A stretch of DNA of 64,000 nt from the NCBI GenBank assembly GCA_003255065.1, contig QAOA01008138.1:459924-523923 (forward strand), in the 5' to 3' direction. The translations under genes were made by a program, and so were the position numbers. The notes below the pieces were generated by a model. It was not told where the DNA came from, made no database searches, and saw nothing but the letters and a program-made list of their open reading frames with translations. Every line of letters starts with the position of its first letter. The stretch's first letter is position 1. This document shows, one piece after another, positions 24,101-37,395 of the stretch. The stretch comes from Cercis canadensis (Eukaryota > Streptophyta > Magnoliopsida > Fabales > Fabaceae).

Positions 24101-26587
24101 TCTGACACTGCTAGAGAGTGTTTAGTGGTATAAGCCTTTGGATTGAAGATACCATTATGACTCTTAGTGACCATCCTAGGGGGAGGTGGTGGAGGAGCAG
24201 ATGGAGAAGAGAACTGAGTCACAGGTGTTACTAGTATAGGACTAGACACTGAAGAAGATGACTAAGACACAGAAATTACTGGTATAGAAGGAACCTCAGA
24301 GTCATTGATAGTAGGAGCAATAGACTGCCCTATAACATCAGACAAGGGAAAAGAGACAGGAAGATACACTTCTGATGCAAGAGGAGGTAGGGAGAAGGTA
24401 GGAGACACTGGTGTATGGAAAGGAAAAATGGTTTTTGCAAAGACCACATGCCTAGAGATATAAATTCTCTTAGTATGGATGTCTAAGCACATAAATCCCT
24501 TGTGTTCATTACTATGACCCGGAAAACAACATGCAAAAGATCTGTTTTCCAATTTATAAGCCTTATAAGGCATGAGATAAGGAAAACAAAGACAACTAAA
24601 GGTTTTAAGCTGAGGAAGTTTAGGTATTTTTTGGTATAATAGTTCATATGGAGAGTGATACTGCAGGACAGGTGTTGGCATTCTATTTATGAGTTGTACT
24701 GTAGTTTGAAATGCAAAGGGCCAGTACTTAGAAGACATGCCAGTAGTAATTAAAAGAGATAAACCAGTTTCCACAACATGTTGGTTTTTCCTTTTAACTC
24801 TACCATTTTGTTGGGGAGTGTAAAGGCAAAAGAACCTGTGTTGAATGCCTAAAGACTTAACCAGTTGATCAAAGGCTACAAATTATCCCCCAAAGTCAGT
24901 TTGAAGAGTCTTAATTTTGTGTTCAAATTGTCTTTCAACCATGACTTGAAATCTTTTAAACATTTCAAGAGTTTCACTTTTAGATTGCAACAAATATATC
25001 CATGAGAATTGAGTACAATCATCAATCAACAGTAGAAAATAACAAGCTCCATTAACTGAGCTACAAGATGGGGATCCCCACAAGTTAGCATGTATCAAAT
25101 CAAAGGGTTGTATTGCTCTGGAAAGAGATTTTACAAAGGGCAACATGTGACTCTTAGCTAATTGACAAGAGCTATAGATTGTAGTGTTATTTGAATGAAA
25201 CTGAGGCAAAGCATTTTGAGACATAATCCTATTGATTATATCAATAGAAGGATGACCTAACCTATTGTGCCAAAGTTGTAAATCAGAAACATTGTTTTGA
25301 GATGTGGAAGTAAAAACTTGATAAGCTGCAAGAGTATGTGTAGAAATCATGCTAGGAGAGGTAAATGAAGTCATGATTGTATAGAGGCCTTGATCAAGTC
25401 TTCCTTGAAGAAACACCTCTTGAGTTTTTTGATTCTTCACAAGAAAGTAAGAAGGATAGAATTCCACATAAGTTCCATTGTCTTTACAAAGCTTTTGGGC
25501 ACTAACCAGATTTGCAAATATTTTTAGTACATTCAAGACTTGATTAAGCAATAAAGGTATTTTAGCATTGGCAATAGATGCAATACCAGTATGTAAGACA
25601 GAAAGCTTCTTACCATTGCCAACTGTCACTTTGTCATCACCAGCAAAAGGATTATGCAAGGATAAATTCCCCAAATCTGTAGTGACATGGTGTGTTGCTC
25701 CAGTGTGCAAGAACCAAGGAGTTTCTTCTACTGAATTTGAAGTAGCCATTAAAGCTTGAGATTCTTGAAGAGTAGGAGCAGTACCAAGAGATCCTTTTGG
25801 TTGAAAGCCATTGTCAAACCTATGCCAACAACTAGGAGCAGCATGCCCCATTTTGTGACAAATCTGACATTGATTTATTTCCAGAACCACTAGGATGAGT
25901 AAATTTGTTCTTCCTAAGGTGATTCCCTTGACCAAAGAATCAACGGGGTGTAGAATTTATGTTGCCATGATAGAAGGACTATTGGAAATTAGAATTTCCT
26001 CTATTCTTCCCTCTGAATTGGCCAAACTGTGCTGCATTTGCTTGAATTAAAACTTGTTCATCCACTGATCTCTGTCTTTCAAGCCTTTTCTCAAACGTCT
26101 GCAGATGACTTTGCAATGTCTTAACTAACATGGATGCAAAGTTGACTCAGGCAACAACAGGATTGAATTTTGATCCTAATCCAGCTAAGATGGCCATAAT
26201 CTAATAATCTTTAGTGACAATTTCACCTATAGCTCTCAAATTATCATAAACACTTATGATCTTAACCATATATTCATATACAGTGAGTGTACCTTTCTGA
26301 GTAGTCTGCAACTAAAGTCTAAGCTCCACGATTCTAGCTTGAGATGAACATGCAAAGTTGTCTCCCAGGGATTTCCAGATTTCATATGCAAAGTTGTACC
26401 CCATAATCTAAGTCATGAGTTGCTCAGTGAGTGAGGCATAGATCCAACTCATAACTAGTCTATTTTGCCTTTGCCAAAGCACAAATTATGGATTCAATGT
26501 AAGAATTCCAGCAAGTGATGTTGAATCCTGATGAAATTTCTCAAGACACACTCGAGATCCATCAAGGATATCCTCAAGATAGTTGTT
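21137..26587 (-). pseudogene. Copia gag-protease-integrase-RT-RNase H, heavily mutated
   Basis: Landmarks in coding order: gag zinc knuckle CQICHKMGHAAPSC near 25850; protease WFLHTGATHH near 25700, where the catalytic Asp of DTGATHH is His; integrase with HNRLGHPS, HANLWG and TDFGG, the family's first catalytic Asp being Asn near 25087; GRVKRKN near 24794, where the catalytic Glu is Lys; reverse transcriptase with LDVNNAFLN and YVDD (23516-23527); RNase H with DSDWAG and KSSTEAKYRAL, where EAEYR is usual. TGA at 23641-23643 falls after LKQAP, where Arg is expected. Several other stops occur. A 1425-bp solo LTR at 21558-22982 splits RNase H. Several of the changes are G-to-A or C-to-T on the coding strand. 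Confidence 0.9.
21558..22982 (-). mobile_element. 1.43-kb Athila-related solo LTR inserted in copia RNase H
   Basis: It starts TGATGAGCTG, ends GTGTTCATCA and is flanked by the 5-bp repeat CACAT (21553-21557 and 22983-22987). It has no coding capacity. Its end with AAAAGACTAAGTATGAG resembles the end of the Athila LTRs in this window, so it belongs to a sister family. Other copies are at 38986-40413 and in 27247-29606. Confidence 0.88.
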
Positions 26588-26592
26588 GTCAT

Positions 26593-27246
26593 TGACGGGT
26601 GCCGAACCGTACAAAATTAAACTACTAATTGCAACTAATTTGTAGTATAGGATGCAACCAGTGTCGTCTCCCAAAGATTCACCAGAACAACTAATCTTTT
26701 AAGAACTTAAACAAGAACAGAATAAAGGGGGGGTTGTGTTGAGTGCAATATACTAAGAATTTAGAAAGCAGTAAATTGAATTTATCAAATAAGAGAAAAC
26801 ACAATCAACTCAAGCAGACAACCAAACTCTAATCCATCCTTGTTCACTAAAGATAACCTAGATCTGATTTAATTCTTGGTTAAGTGTTACCTGGAACCCT
26901 TAACAATAACACTTAGAATTCCTACTGATTTACCAATCAGGATTCAATTAATCGTGGAATTAAGACTCTAGGCAACCGCTCTATATCACTAAATCCAGAT
27001 TAATTTAATAACCAAATTATCCAAGTTAACCATATATTAAAGACCTTTAAAGTATGATTATCAATCTGATTACTGTTATGAATCTAATCAACCGATTTAA
27101 ATTCATACAACTCATGGAATCAAAGTACCATTCAATCACATGAAGAAGGGGAGAAGCAGTAATTCAAATTAAATTAAATCAAACCCGGTTGAAGCACAGG
27201 AGCTCTGGATTGTCAAGTTTGGCTCCTCTTGAATTGATTACAAACG
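26593..27246 (-). repeat. Athila copy 2 3' LTR, truncated
   Basis: It matches the first 650 bp of the other Athila LTRs here (TGACGGGTGCCGAACCG...ATTACAAACGAA) and then switches abruptly to the 1.4-kb LTR family. Confidence 0.85.
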
Positions 27247-29606
27247 AAACAAAAATTAATTGTAAGTGGTAGAGTTTTAGAGAAAAACAACCAATTTAAG
27301 TCTTAACTAATTCTGATTTTGATCTATCCTTGATTTCCAAGGATCCATTTAATTATTAATCATGTTCTTGGCCTTTAAAACATATCAAGAAGCCTCTCAA
27401 TGTTCTATGGATGTCCACTGGTTAAGCAACCAGAATTCGGTTCAACAGGGGACTAAATGAATTAAGCAACCATTCAAGTCCAGTTTAACCTAAGTCCAGA
27501 ATCCAGCCAAGGTAATTAATCCGTCCAAGCTTAGAACCATTAATTAACCATACAATCCTCTTTTATCACATGCAAACAGAATATGAACACATGAATAATC
27601 CAATCTGAATTAAGCAATTCAAATAGAATATTTCAGAGGATTGAAAGAACTTGATGAATAATCCAATCCGAATTAAGCAATTCAAACAGAATATTTCAGA
27701 CGATTGAAAGAACTTGATTAACAACTAAAATGAAGAACAACCACACATAATCTCAAAATCAATAATCAGAATAGCAAAACCTGGATTGATATGATGATTT
27801 AGCCCTCCATGAACAAGAAGAGCTGAGTTCTTACAAAAATATCTAAGAGAAAACTTAAGAGCTAAGGAAAGCTAGAAAGCTGTCTAAAATATCTAATTCC
27901 TTGACTCTGAATTTCGGCTGCCCCCTCTTGCTGATATAGACCTCCAAATTTACATGCACACCCAAATTGCCCTTAGGGCACACTTGTTCCCATGGGCCTT
28001 AGCTTCAATTGGGCTTTGGTTTGGGCCCATTTGGACTTGTCATGAGGAAGTTAGGCCCATTTAAGTGGCAAAAGGTGTCTGGAACCGTCAGCTAACTTGC
28101 ACAGCAAATAAAACCATCTTCAACATAAAATATGGTGAACCGGTCTTCATATCAATTGAAGCTCTGTCTGTTAGATTTCCAATGGTACCAGTTGCAGGTC
28201 CATATGACATGCACAACTCAAGTTATGACCCAAATACTGCAACTTGCACAGCAAATAAGACCATATTAAACATAAAATATGGTGAACTGGTCTTCATATC
28301 AATTGAAGCTCTGTCTGTTAGATTTCCAATGGTACCCGTTTCAGGTCCATATGAAATACACAACTCAAGTTATGACCCAAATACTGCATGTAGGTCAGGA
28401 TCCTGCGACAGCATGTCTTCTCTGGCTTCCAGGCTGCATATGACCTTCTGAACGTCCGAATTAGCTTTGGAGCCCTGAAAGAAAGTTGTAGAAAATTCTC
28501 TCAGCTTTCCAACAAGGTATGACTCGGAATTTTTAGACATACAGAACTCAAGATATGGACGAAACACAGAGACAGCATATAATGCCCAGTATTGCTGGAA
28601 ATTGCAATTAAGCATAAATGGATCCAAAGTCATGAAATGAGGTCTAAGTCTATGCAATTCAGCCCAAAAGAGGTTTAAAAGACTAAGTATGAGGAATAAA
28701 TATAGTATAAAAAGTGTGTTCATCACACACCCAAATTGCCCTTAGGGCACACTTGTTCCCATGGGCCTTAGCTTTAATTGGGCTTTGGTTTGAGCCCATT
28801 TGGACTTGTCATGAGGAAGTTAGGCCCATTTAAGTGCCAATAGGTGTCCGGAAACATCAGCCAACTTCCACCGCAAATAAGACCATCTTCAATATAAAAT
28901 ATAGTGAACCGGTCTTCATCACAATTGAAGCTCTGTCTGTTAGCTTTCCAATGGTACCAGTTTCAAGTCTATATGATATACACAACTCAAGTTATGGCCC
29001 AAACACTGCATGTAGGTTAGGATCCTGCGACAGCATGTCTTCTCTGGCTTCCAGGCTGCATATGACCTTCTGGACGTCCGAATTAGCTTTGGAGCCCTGA
29101 AAGAAAGTTGTAGAAAATTCTCTCAGCTTTCCTACAAGGTATGACTCGGAATTTTTAGACATACAGAACTCAAGATATGCACAAAACACAGAGACAGCAT
29201 AAAATGCTCAGTATTGCTGGAAATTGCAATTAGGCACAAATGGATCCAAAGTCATGAAATGAGGTCTAAGTCTATGCAATTCAGCCCAAAATAGGTTTAA
29301 AAGACTAAGTATGAGGGATAACTATTGTTTAAAAAGTGTGTCTGATTTTGATTCATCCTTGATTTCTAATGATCAATTCTCTCAGCTTTCCTACAAGGTA
29401 TGACTTGGAATTTTTAGACATTCAGAACTCAAGATATTCACGAAACTCAGAGACAGCATAAAATGCTCAGTATTGCTGGAAATTGCAATTAGGCACAAAT
29501 GGATCCAAAGTCATGAAATGAGGTCTAAGTCTATGCAATTCAGCCCAAAAGAGGTTTAAAATACTAATTATGAGGGATAACTATTGTATAAAAAGTGTGT
29601 TCATCA
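27247..29606 (-). repeat. Rearranged array of 1.4-kb LTR fragments
   Basis: 27247-28728 matches the solo LTR at 21558-22982 from about its base 162 to its end. 28729-29340 repeats a downstream part of the same unit, starting CACACCCAAATTGCC. 29341-29606 repeats the last quarter. Inside the first copy, 28094-28240 is duplicated in tandem at 28241-28387 (147 bp). The array ends TTCATCA. ORFs found here are LTR artefacts. Confidence 0.82.
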
Positions 29607-30118
29607 TCCCCTCCCCAGCTCGAGGCATCTCAGCGACCTCAATCTCCGAGGTCGAGTCAAAGTCCTTTCTCGACTCCTCCACTTGGAGCACAGCATCGTC
29701 GTCATCGTCATCCTTATTATCATCCGCCACCAGTTGGCCATCCTGGACCTTCTTGTAACAGTCCATGTCTTTCGGATGTAGGTCGGGGAATTGTAATTTG
29801 GCCTGCTCAATTGCAAGGCCAAAGCCCTTTTCGTAAGCAGCAACATAATTCTCCCCGATCTTCTATATTGCCCAGGCCTTCAGTCTGGCTTTGGATTGTC
29901 GCGCTCGGTCGACGTGACGTGTCATCCTAGATTGGGTCGCCTTCTCCCTATCATCAGCTTCGCAGGCTAGGTCGAGGGTTTCTTGTATCTGCTCTGTTTC
30001 GGTGAGGTGTTGCACCTCCAATACGTTGTTTTCGGTCCTGAGTCGGTAGATCCCTGCTTTAGCCTTCTTGAGGGCTTCCCAGGAAGACATCAGTTATTCG
30101 TTGGCAGCCCAGAGTTGG
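29607..30118 (-). pseudogene. Gypsy-associated coiled-coil ORF fragment
   Basis: Read on the minus strand, a Lys/Glu-rich segment starting SSWEALKKAKAG is followed, after a stop, by LQFPDLHPKDMDC and an acidic run of Asp. This combination is common in uncharacterised ORFs carried by Tat-type plant gypsy elements. It probably belongs to the Tat element at 31686-41622, but contiguity cannot be shown. Confidence 0.45.
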
Positions 30119-31685
30119 TGACGGGTGTTAAACAGTACAAAATTAAACTACTAATTGCAACTAATTTGTAGTATAGGATGTAACCAATGTCGTCTCCCAA
30201 GGATTCACCAGAACAACTAATCTAGTAGGACTTAAGCAAGAACAAAATATGAGGGGTTTTATGTTGAATGCAGAATAATAAGAGTTCAGAAAGCAATAAA
30301 CATAATTTAGTCAAGTAGAGAAAATGTAATCAGCTCAAGCAGGCAACCGAACCTCAATCCGTCCCTGTTCACTAAAGATGATCCAAAATCTGATTTAATT
30401 CTTGGTTAAATGTTACCTGGAACCCCTAATAGCAACACTTAGAATTCCTACTGATTACCAATCAGGATTCAATTAATCTTGAAACTAAGAATCTAGGCAA
30501 CCGCTCTATATCACTAAGTCCAGATTAATTTAATAACTAAATTGTCCAAGTTAACCATATATTAAAAACCTTTAACATATGATCAGCAGTTTGATTACTG
30601 TGATGAATCTAATCAACTGATTTAAATTCATATAAAGCATGCATGCAATTAAAATATCATTCAATCACATGAAGATGAGAAGAAGAAGACAATCAAACTA
30701 TCTTAAATCAAACCCGGTTGAAGCACAAGAACTCTGGATTATTAAGTTTGGCTCCTCTTGAATTGATTACAAAAGAACTTAGCCTTCCATGGAAGACTTA
30801 AACACAAAGCACATATCGAAAATGAAATCAGCAACAAGAGGCAGCAGTAGCAGCTTCTGATGACAAGGTGGTAATGTGGTGACCTATTTTCCTCAGTAAC
30901 TTGAGAATAAATACTAGCTAGCTGCCTCCACTAGGTTTCCTAATAGTTTCCTAATTACAAAAGAAAGCTAATTCCTAAATTATCAATGGTAAAAATGTGA
31001 TCAAGCCCTAGTGTCATGTGGTCTGGCCCAATAAGCAGATGTTGGCCCAAATAAACATGCTCTAGTCCAATAGGTAGGCCTAAGGAAAGGAATCAGTCAA
31101 TGCTGGGCGGATGCAGAAAATCTGGACTGCTTGCACGCAAATTTCAGTTGTTCAGACGCAAGAATCAGCTTCTGGGCTCTGCATATGAAATGTATAATTT
31201 TCTGTCAGCTTTCCAACAAAACTGGAATCACATAATCGGACATCTGTAGCCCAAGATATGGTGAAAAACGTAAGCAGTGCCAGAATTCAACTATTATGCA
31301 ATTAAGATCTATAAGCACCAACAAGTCCAAATCTACAAAACATGTCTAAGGGCTATAAAAATCACTAGAAACACATACTAAAAGACTAAGTATAAGGGAA
31401 AAAAATAGTGGAAAATAACATCTCAACAAATTCCCCCACACTTAGCTTTTCGCACTCCTGGGAAAAATCACAAAAATCAAACTAGAGAAAGAAAAAAGCT
31501 CTCCAAACAAAACAAGAATGTAAAGATCAAGGTAAGAAAACAATTCAAACTTAATGAAACAACAACACTCATGGAACAACATTTCTTGACAACTAGAGAA
31601 CAAAAAATATGGCAATTTCATTTAATAGGAATGAGTCAAAGTAAATAGCCTCTCACAAGATAAATAAATGCTCTCAATTCCCTCA
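30119..31685 (-). mobile_element. Athila copy 3: one LTR plus 257 bp of internal sequence
   Basis: The LTR 30119-31428 starts TGACGGGTG and ends CTCAACA, a divergent end where relatives have GTTATCA. It is followed by AATTCCCCCACACTTAGC, the polypurine-tract side of the Athila interior, as at 33574. Homology stops at about 31685, where Tat gag sequence resumes. The rest was deleted. Confidence 0.75.
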
Positions 31686-32285
31686 TCGTGCTCCTGGTCA
31701 ATTATTCTGCAGTCGCTGTCCGAGAAAGATATGACTGTGGTGCATTGGCTCTTGCGAACTAATGCAGTAGTATGGAGGACTTCTTTATTATGTCTCTCCG
31801 CAGCTTGTTAATAAATTTTTCGAGAGGACTTAGAGGCTCTTGAGAAACCGTCGGCTATTGCATGTATGGTTCCCGTGGCGTTACGCCTCGGGTCTTCCTG
31901 CTTGTTTGGCTAACGTTGAATGAGTGATTGACTTCGACGACGATTTTGGTCGGGAAGATTTCTCTGGGGAGATCTACGTTATTGATTTCCTCTGTTCTGA
32001 GGTCGTTGGGTCGAAGAAGGAATTTTAGCCTGGAATCTCTGCAAATAGCTTCTCCTAAGGAGGTCTTCAATGAGATTGCAAAGGTGTCGGCAGTCGTCCG
32101 TATTATGGCCTCTTCCTTGGTGGAAAGCACAGTACCTTTTCTTGTCGACCCTGCATCTCCTTTTGGCTGCAGGAGTTGGGCGAGCTTAATTTGGCAGATC
32201 TCTTCTAGCACCCGAGCTTTGGATTGATTTAAGGGGGTGTAAGTTTTGTACCTAGGTCGGATAGGAGATTTTTCCCTTCGGCCTC

Positions 32286-33573
32286 TGACGGGTGCCGAAC
32301 CGTACAAAATTAAACTACTAATTGCAACTAAATTATAGTATAGTATGAAACCGGTGTCATCTCCCAAGGATTCACCAGAACAACTAATCTTTTAAGAACT
32401 TAAGCAAGAACAGAATAAGGGGGGGGGGGTTTGTGTTGAATGCAATATATTAAGAATTAAGGAAACAGTAAACTGAATTTATCAAATAAGAGAAAACGCA
32501 ATCAACTCAAGCAGGCAACCAAACCTTAATCCATCCTTGTTCACTAAAGATAAACTAGATCTGATTTAATTCTTGGTTAAGTGTTACCTGGAACCCCTAA
32601 CAATAACACTTAGAATTCCTACTGATTTACCAATCAGGATTCAATTAATCATGGAATTAAGACTCTAGGCAACCGCTCTATATCACTAAATCCAGATTAA
32701 TTTAATAACCGAATTATCCAAGTTAACCATATATTAAAGACCTTTAAAGTATGATTATCAATCTGATTACTGTTATGAATCTAATCAACCGATTTAAATT
32801 CATGCAACTCATGGAATCAAAGTACTATTCAATCACATGAAGAAGGGGAGAAGCAGTAATTCAAATTAAATTAAATCAAACCCGGTTGAAGTACAGGAAC
32901 TCTGATTGTCAAGTTTGGCTCCTCTTGAATTGATTACAAACGAACTTAGCCCTCCATTGAAGGCTTAAACATAAGGCAAAAGTAGAAAAACGAACTCAGA
33001 AAATAGAAGGTAGCAGCAGCTCAAGGAATTTTGTCTCTCTGGTTGTGTATGATTTGCCTCAACAACTTGAGTGCCTCCTCTAGGTTTCCTAATGGTTTCC
33101 TAATTACAAAATAAACCTAGTTTCCTAAATTATTAATGGTAAAAACATGATCAAGCCCTAGTGTCATGAGTGCTGGCCCAATAAGTAGATGTTGGCCCAA
33201 ATAAACATGCTCTGGTCCAATAGGCAGCCCTAAGGAAAGGAATCAGTCAATGCTTGGCAGAGCAGAAAATCTGGACTGCTTGCACGCAAATTTCAGTTGC
33301 CTAGACGCAAGAATCCTGGGCTCTTCATATGAAATGTGTCATTCTCTGTCAGCTTTCCAACGAAACTAGAATCACATCAATCAGACATCTGTAGCAAATG
33401 ATATGATGAAAAACGTAAGCAGTGCCAGAATTTAACAGTTAAGCAATTAAAATCTACAAGCACCAACAAGTCCAAATCTACAAAACATGTCTAAAAGCCA
33501 TAAAAATCACTAGAAACACACACTAAAAGACTAAGTATAAGAGAAACAAATAGTATAAAATAATGTGTTATCA
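32286..33573 (-). repeat. Athila copy 1 3' LTR
   Basis: 1288 bp, TGACGGGTGCC...GTGTTATCA. The adjacent interior AATTCCCCCACACTT is the polypurine tract on the minus strand. Confidence 0.9.
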
Positions 33574-34884
33574 AATTCCCCCACACTTAGCTTTTTGCAC
33601 TCCTGGGCAAAATCACAAGAAACAAACTAACTAGAATAAGAAAAACAACTCTCCAATCAAATCAAGAATGCAAAGATTAAGAACAAAAAATTCAAACTTA
33701 AAGAATAGCAACACTCATGGAACAATATCTCTTGACAACTAAAGAACAAAAAACATGGCAATTTTATTTAATAGAAATGAGTCAAAGTAGATAGCCTCTC
33801 ACAAGATAAATAAATGCTCTCAATTCTCTCAAGTGTCTAAGGTAAGTATTTCTCTCCAATCATCCTATCAAAATCACACTACCATAAGCTTGTTCACTTT
33901 CTCAGTCTCCACTACCTATGTCACATGCATAACACAAATCAAAAGGACTTTTAAAGGGTTGTAATGGAGAAAGGTAAAGGGATGGCAATAATATGGAAAA
34001 ATGGCTAAAGCACCCAAGGAATCACAAAGAGCATCTACTTATGGAGAAATTCAAATACTTTATGCATCTTGACTTTGGGCTTCAACTCATTTTTTTCTTT
34101 TCCCAAAACAACTTTATTCTCTTGTTGCTGCTGTAATTTTTTTCATTTTTTTTTTTTGAAACATAACACTTAACAATTTCAGCCACAACCAATCAGCCAC
34201 AACTTGATGCTTTGTTTTTGTAAGAATTTACTCCCTTTTTATTCAATGCAATGCTCTGCAATTCCTAAGGGTTGGGTAGGACATGGTTTTACACTTAGGC
34301 TTGCAATGAGCTACACATGAAAGAAAGGATCATTAGGCTCAAAAAGGGGTAATCAAAGGATAAAATCAAGGTTAGCTATTTGATCCAGTAGCTTCTCAAA
34401 GAAAGGAATACCTTAATCACTTTTATGCATGCATGTGCAAATGTAATCTCAACTAAGAAACAGAACAAGTTCTAGAGTATCAAATTGATAGATGAAAACA
34501 CAAAAAAGAATCATGACATATGACTCAAATCCTCACAGCTTATAAGACTACCAAGAATCAACTCATCCAAATCAAATTTTGTTGCCATATCACTTAAATC
34601 TAAGAAGCAAGATAATTGTCCACTCATGTTGTAGCACTTTAGAATCAAAATTGCTTCAAACTATTCTCTTCACAACTCTTAAATTAATTGGAAAGAACTA
34701 GAAAATTCTAAAAATAAAACAAAAAATAGCAAACCTAAAAGAAAACATAAACCATAAAAATAGCACAGTAGGCTAATCCCTCCCCCACACTTAAATTTTT
34801 ACAGTGTCCTCAATGTAAAAGCTTAACAATTATCACCAATCGAAAAGGACAAGTAAAATAAAAGAGAGAGAAGAAACATCCTTA
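33574..34884. other. Non-coding 3' interior of Athila copy 1
   Basis: AT-rich with no ORF of note. The first 256 bp are shared with copy 3 (31429-31685). A second AC-rich stretch with CCCCCACACTTAAATT occurs near 34790, like an internal second polypurine tract. Confidence 0.6.
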
Positions 34885-36456
34885 TCAAGTGAGGAAAATA
34901 GCTTCGTGCATGAATCGAATTCCTTTATCAGATAGCAACCAAGTTCCTTCCTTTAGTTGCAACAAGCAAAGCAAGATACCTGAGTTAAAGACCACTCTCA
35001 CAAAGCCTTTAAAAGACAAAACAAAGCTGAAAATCTTATAAATAACATGAAAGCATAAAAATATATAAGGGCATAAAAGAAATAATGAAGCAAACAATGT
35101 AAAACTAGAAGCAACTAAACTTAGCCCTTGACTTAAAAATTCAGCAAAGCAAGCATTTAAAAGATCACCAAGGGAAATGTGCAGCAAAGAATTTACAATC
35201 CTACCTAAAGCATGAGAAACATGAAAATTTTTGTTAAGTATATACAACCATCCATGGTCCCTATATAAAAATCTAAAAGAAAGCGAATAATCATTTACTA
35301 TAAATCTAAGTCTATAACAATCATGCTTAAGCTCATCCTTACAAAATACACTAGTGTCATGCAATATGTTGTTCATGCAAGGCTCAAGATGACACTTAGA
35401 TTCTTTCAAAGAATTGGCAAACAACAACATCTCTTGCTCCCCATTCAAAGAATAGCTTGGCCTATGGTTGGCTTGGCCAGCCCATGTATTACCTGCACTC
35501 ATTCCACCAACATTAAAATATTCATTTGCAACTAAGGTTCTAACATGATCTATACCTAGTGTTGTAGCATGTGAAGAAGTAAGAAGCATAAAATCACCTA
35601 ACCCTTTAATATTAGTGCTTAAATCATCACATGCATGCACCATAACTACAAGCTTAGGGTCATGCTGGAATAACTTTTCAGCAAGCTCACAATTAAAATC
35701 AGGTTGTGTTAAAGTAGGAAAAAGTGTAGAATTGACCGTAGAACCCTTGTCAGGTTCATTTTGGGTTGTCTCTCGAGAGTCTTCTTCAAAATCTAACTCA
35801 TTGTAGACCTCTTCGACTAAATCCTCCTCTGTCTTCTTGGACATAGTGGCTCTCTCGGATTCTAAGGTCATTGAATCAGGGACAACTTTCTCTGCTGTCT
35901 GTGGCTTGTTTGTAGATTGAGGTTCAATTAGTTCTAGCATAGAATTTTCAGTTAGTTCTAGAATTGTCTGTGAAGGGATTTTTTTAGAACCTTGAGGCAG
36001 CAGTTGACTCACTGAGGATACCAATTGTTCAACCTGAGTCTCTAAATTTTGCATGGTGGTCTCTGTCCTCTGTTGGAACTGAATGGTATAAGTGGCCAAT
36101 TGCTTCACCAAGTCCTCAATTGAAGGTTCACGTTCTATGCATGTTAACCTTGGTTATTGCATAGGCTGCTCTAATGGTTGCCAATACTGCTGTGGTGGGG
36201 CTGCATTGCCATATATCAAATTGGTATGATCTCTCCAATCAAGGTTATAGGCATTGAAGTATGGATCATATATAGGATGCTGCCATGTAGCTACAAAAGG
36301 ATCTTGAAATCCATAATCATCATCCAGAAATGTAGGGCATGCATTGGTAGGATGAGAGGTGCTAGGACAAATGCCACAAAATTGGACTGGTTGTTGATGT
36401 TGGGCCATTGTGAACTGTCTCACCAATGAGGATAATTCATCAATGCTATGCTCCAT
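34885..36456 (-). pseudogene. Athila copy 1 gag remnant fused to an unusual hydrophobic C-terminal ORF
   Basis: 36456-36154 carries a zinc-knuckle-like CGICPSTSHPTNAC (CX2CX4HX4C) and corresponds to 45698-45402 of copy 2. After a stop, 36111-34885 starts with the coiled gag segment VKQLATYTIQFQQRTE, also shared with copy 2. It then continues for about 250 residues not found in copy 2, including hydrophobic runs (SFTLFASLFLLCPYIFLCF) that resemble membrane segments. The first third of gag is missing. The tail could derive from the env-like third ORF known in some Athila elements; that is inference. Confidence 0.65.
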
Positions 36457-37371
36457 CTTTTATTGATCAGCAAGTGATGCAACAACCTTTTTCACTCTTA
36501 TAGTAGAATGAGAACTTAGCATGAATAAAAAGACAACAGAACACCAAAATACACAAGGACAAAAGAAACAATAAAACAGTGAAAGGAAATAACTAAAATC
36601 AAAACACATCAAATGCACTAAACAAAAGCAAAAAGACACCAAAATAACACTAGTTGACCCATCTAAACATTTTAAAAAAACATTTCTACCACCATAGGAT
36701 GAAAGCTAAATGAAAATGAAACTCAAAAATCAAATAAAAGTTTTTAAAAAATTGGAAAAGTGGTTAAAACGATGGAATTCGGCTTAAAAACGAAGACCGC
36801 ATTGCACAACAATGACTATTGATTTTTAGCTTGTTTTCCTTCAACTGACCAAGTTTCAGGTCAATCGGAGTGCAAAAATTTGGCCAGAATAGTACATGCG
36901 AAAACTACTAAATCAAATCGAAGCAAGGGGAAAACAAAGGAAAACTGGCACCAAGGCACCAGAATTCACACAATAGAACCCTAAAATAGCAAAGGAAACA
37001 AAACAACAAGAAAAAACTATCACCACAATGCTCACACAATATAAAAATTTGGCCGAAAGTGGACGATGATAGCAAAGGAGACAAAATAACGGCAAAGAAA
37101 ATAAAACGAAGGCAATAATAGCACAAAGTTTAGCTCATAGTGCTTCTCAAAATGCAATTTCCTTGTCCACAATTTTTCAGCTCAATCTTAGTTGGTGAGA
37201 ATCGAAAACAACACAGAACAGAAACACTAAACATGGAAATAAAACCTAAGCAAAACAGGAAAACAAGTAGAACAGGAGGAGAATGATGAAGAACAATGAC
37301 TAGAAACAAGAACAATAAGCAAATAAAACAATAACAAAAGAGTCCTAAGAAGATTAATATGTTAGGTAAAA

Positions 37372-37389
37372 TCCCCGGCAACGGCGCCA
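37372..37389 (-). promoter_or_regulatory. Primer binding site, tRNA-Asp type (Athila copy 1)
   Basis: On the minus strand it reads TGGCGCCGTTGCCGGGGA, complementary to the 3' end of plant tRNA-Asp and standard for Athila elements. Six bases separate it from the LTR. Confidence 0.88.
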
Positions 37390-37395
37390 AAATTT

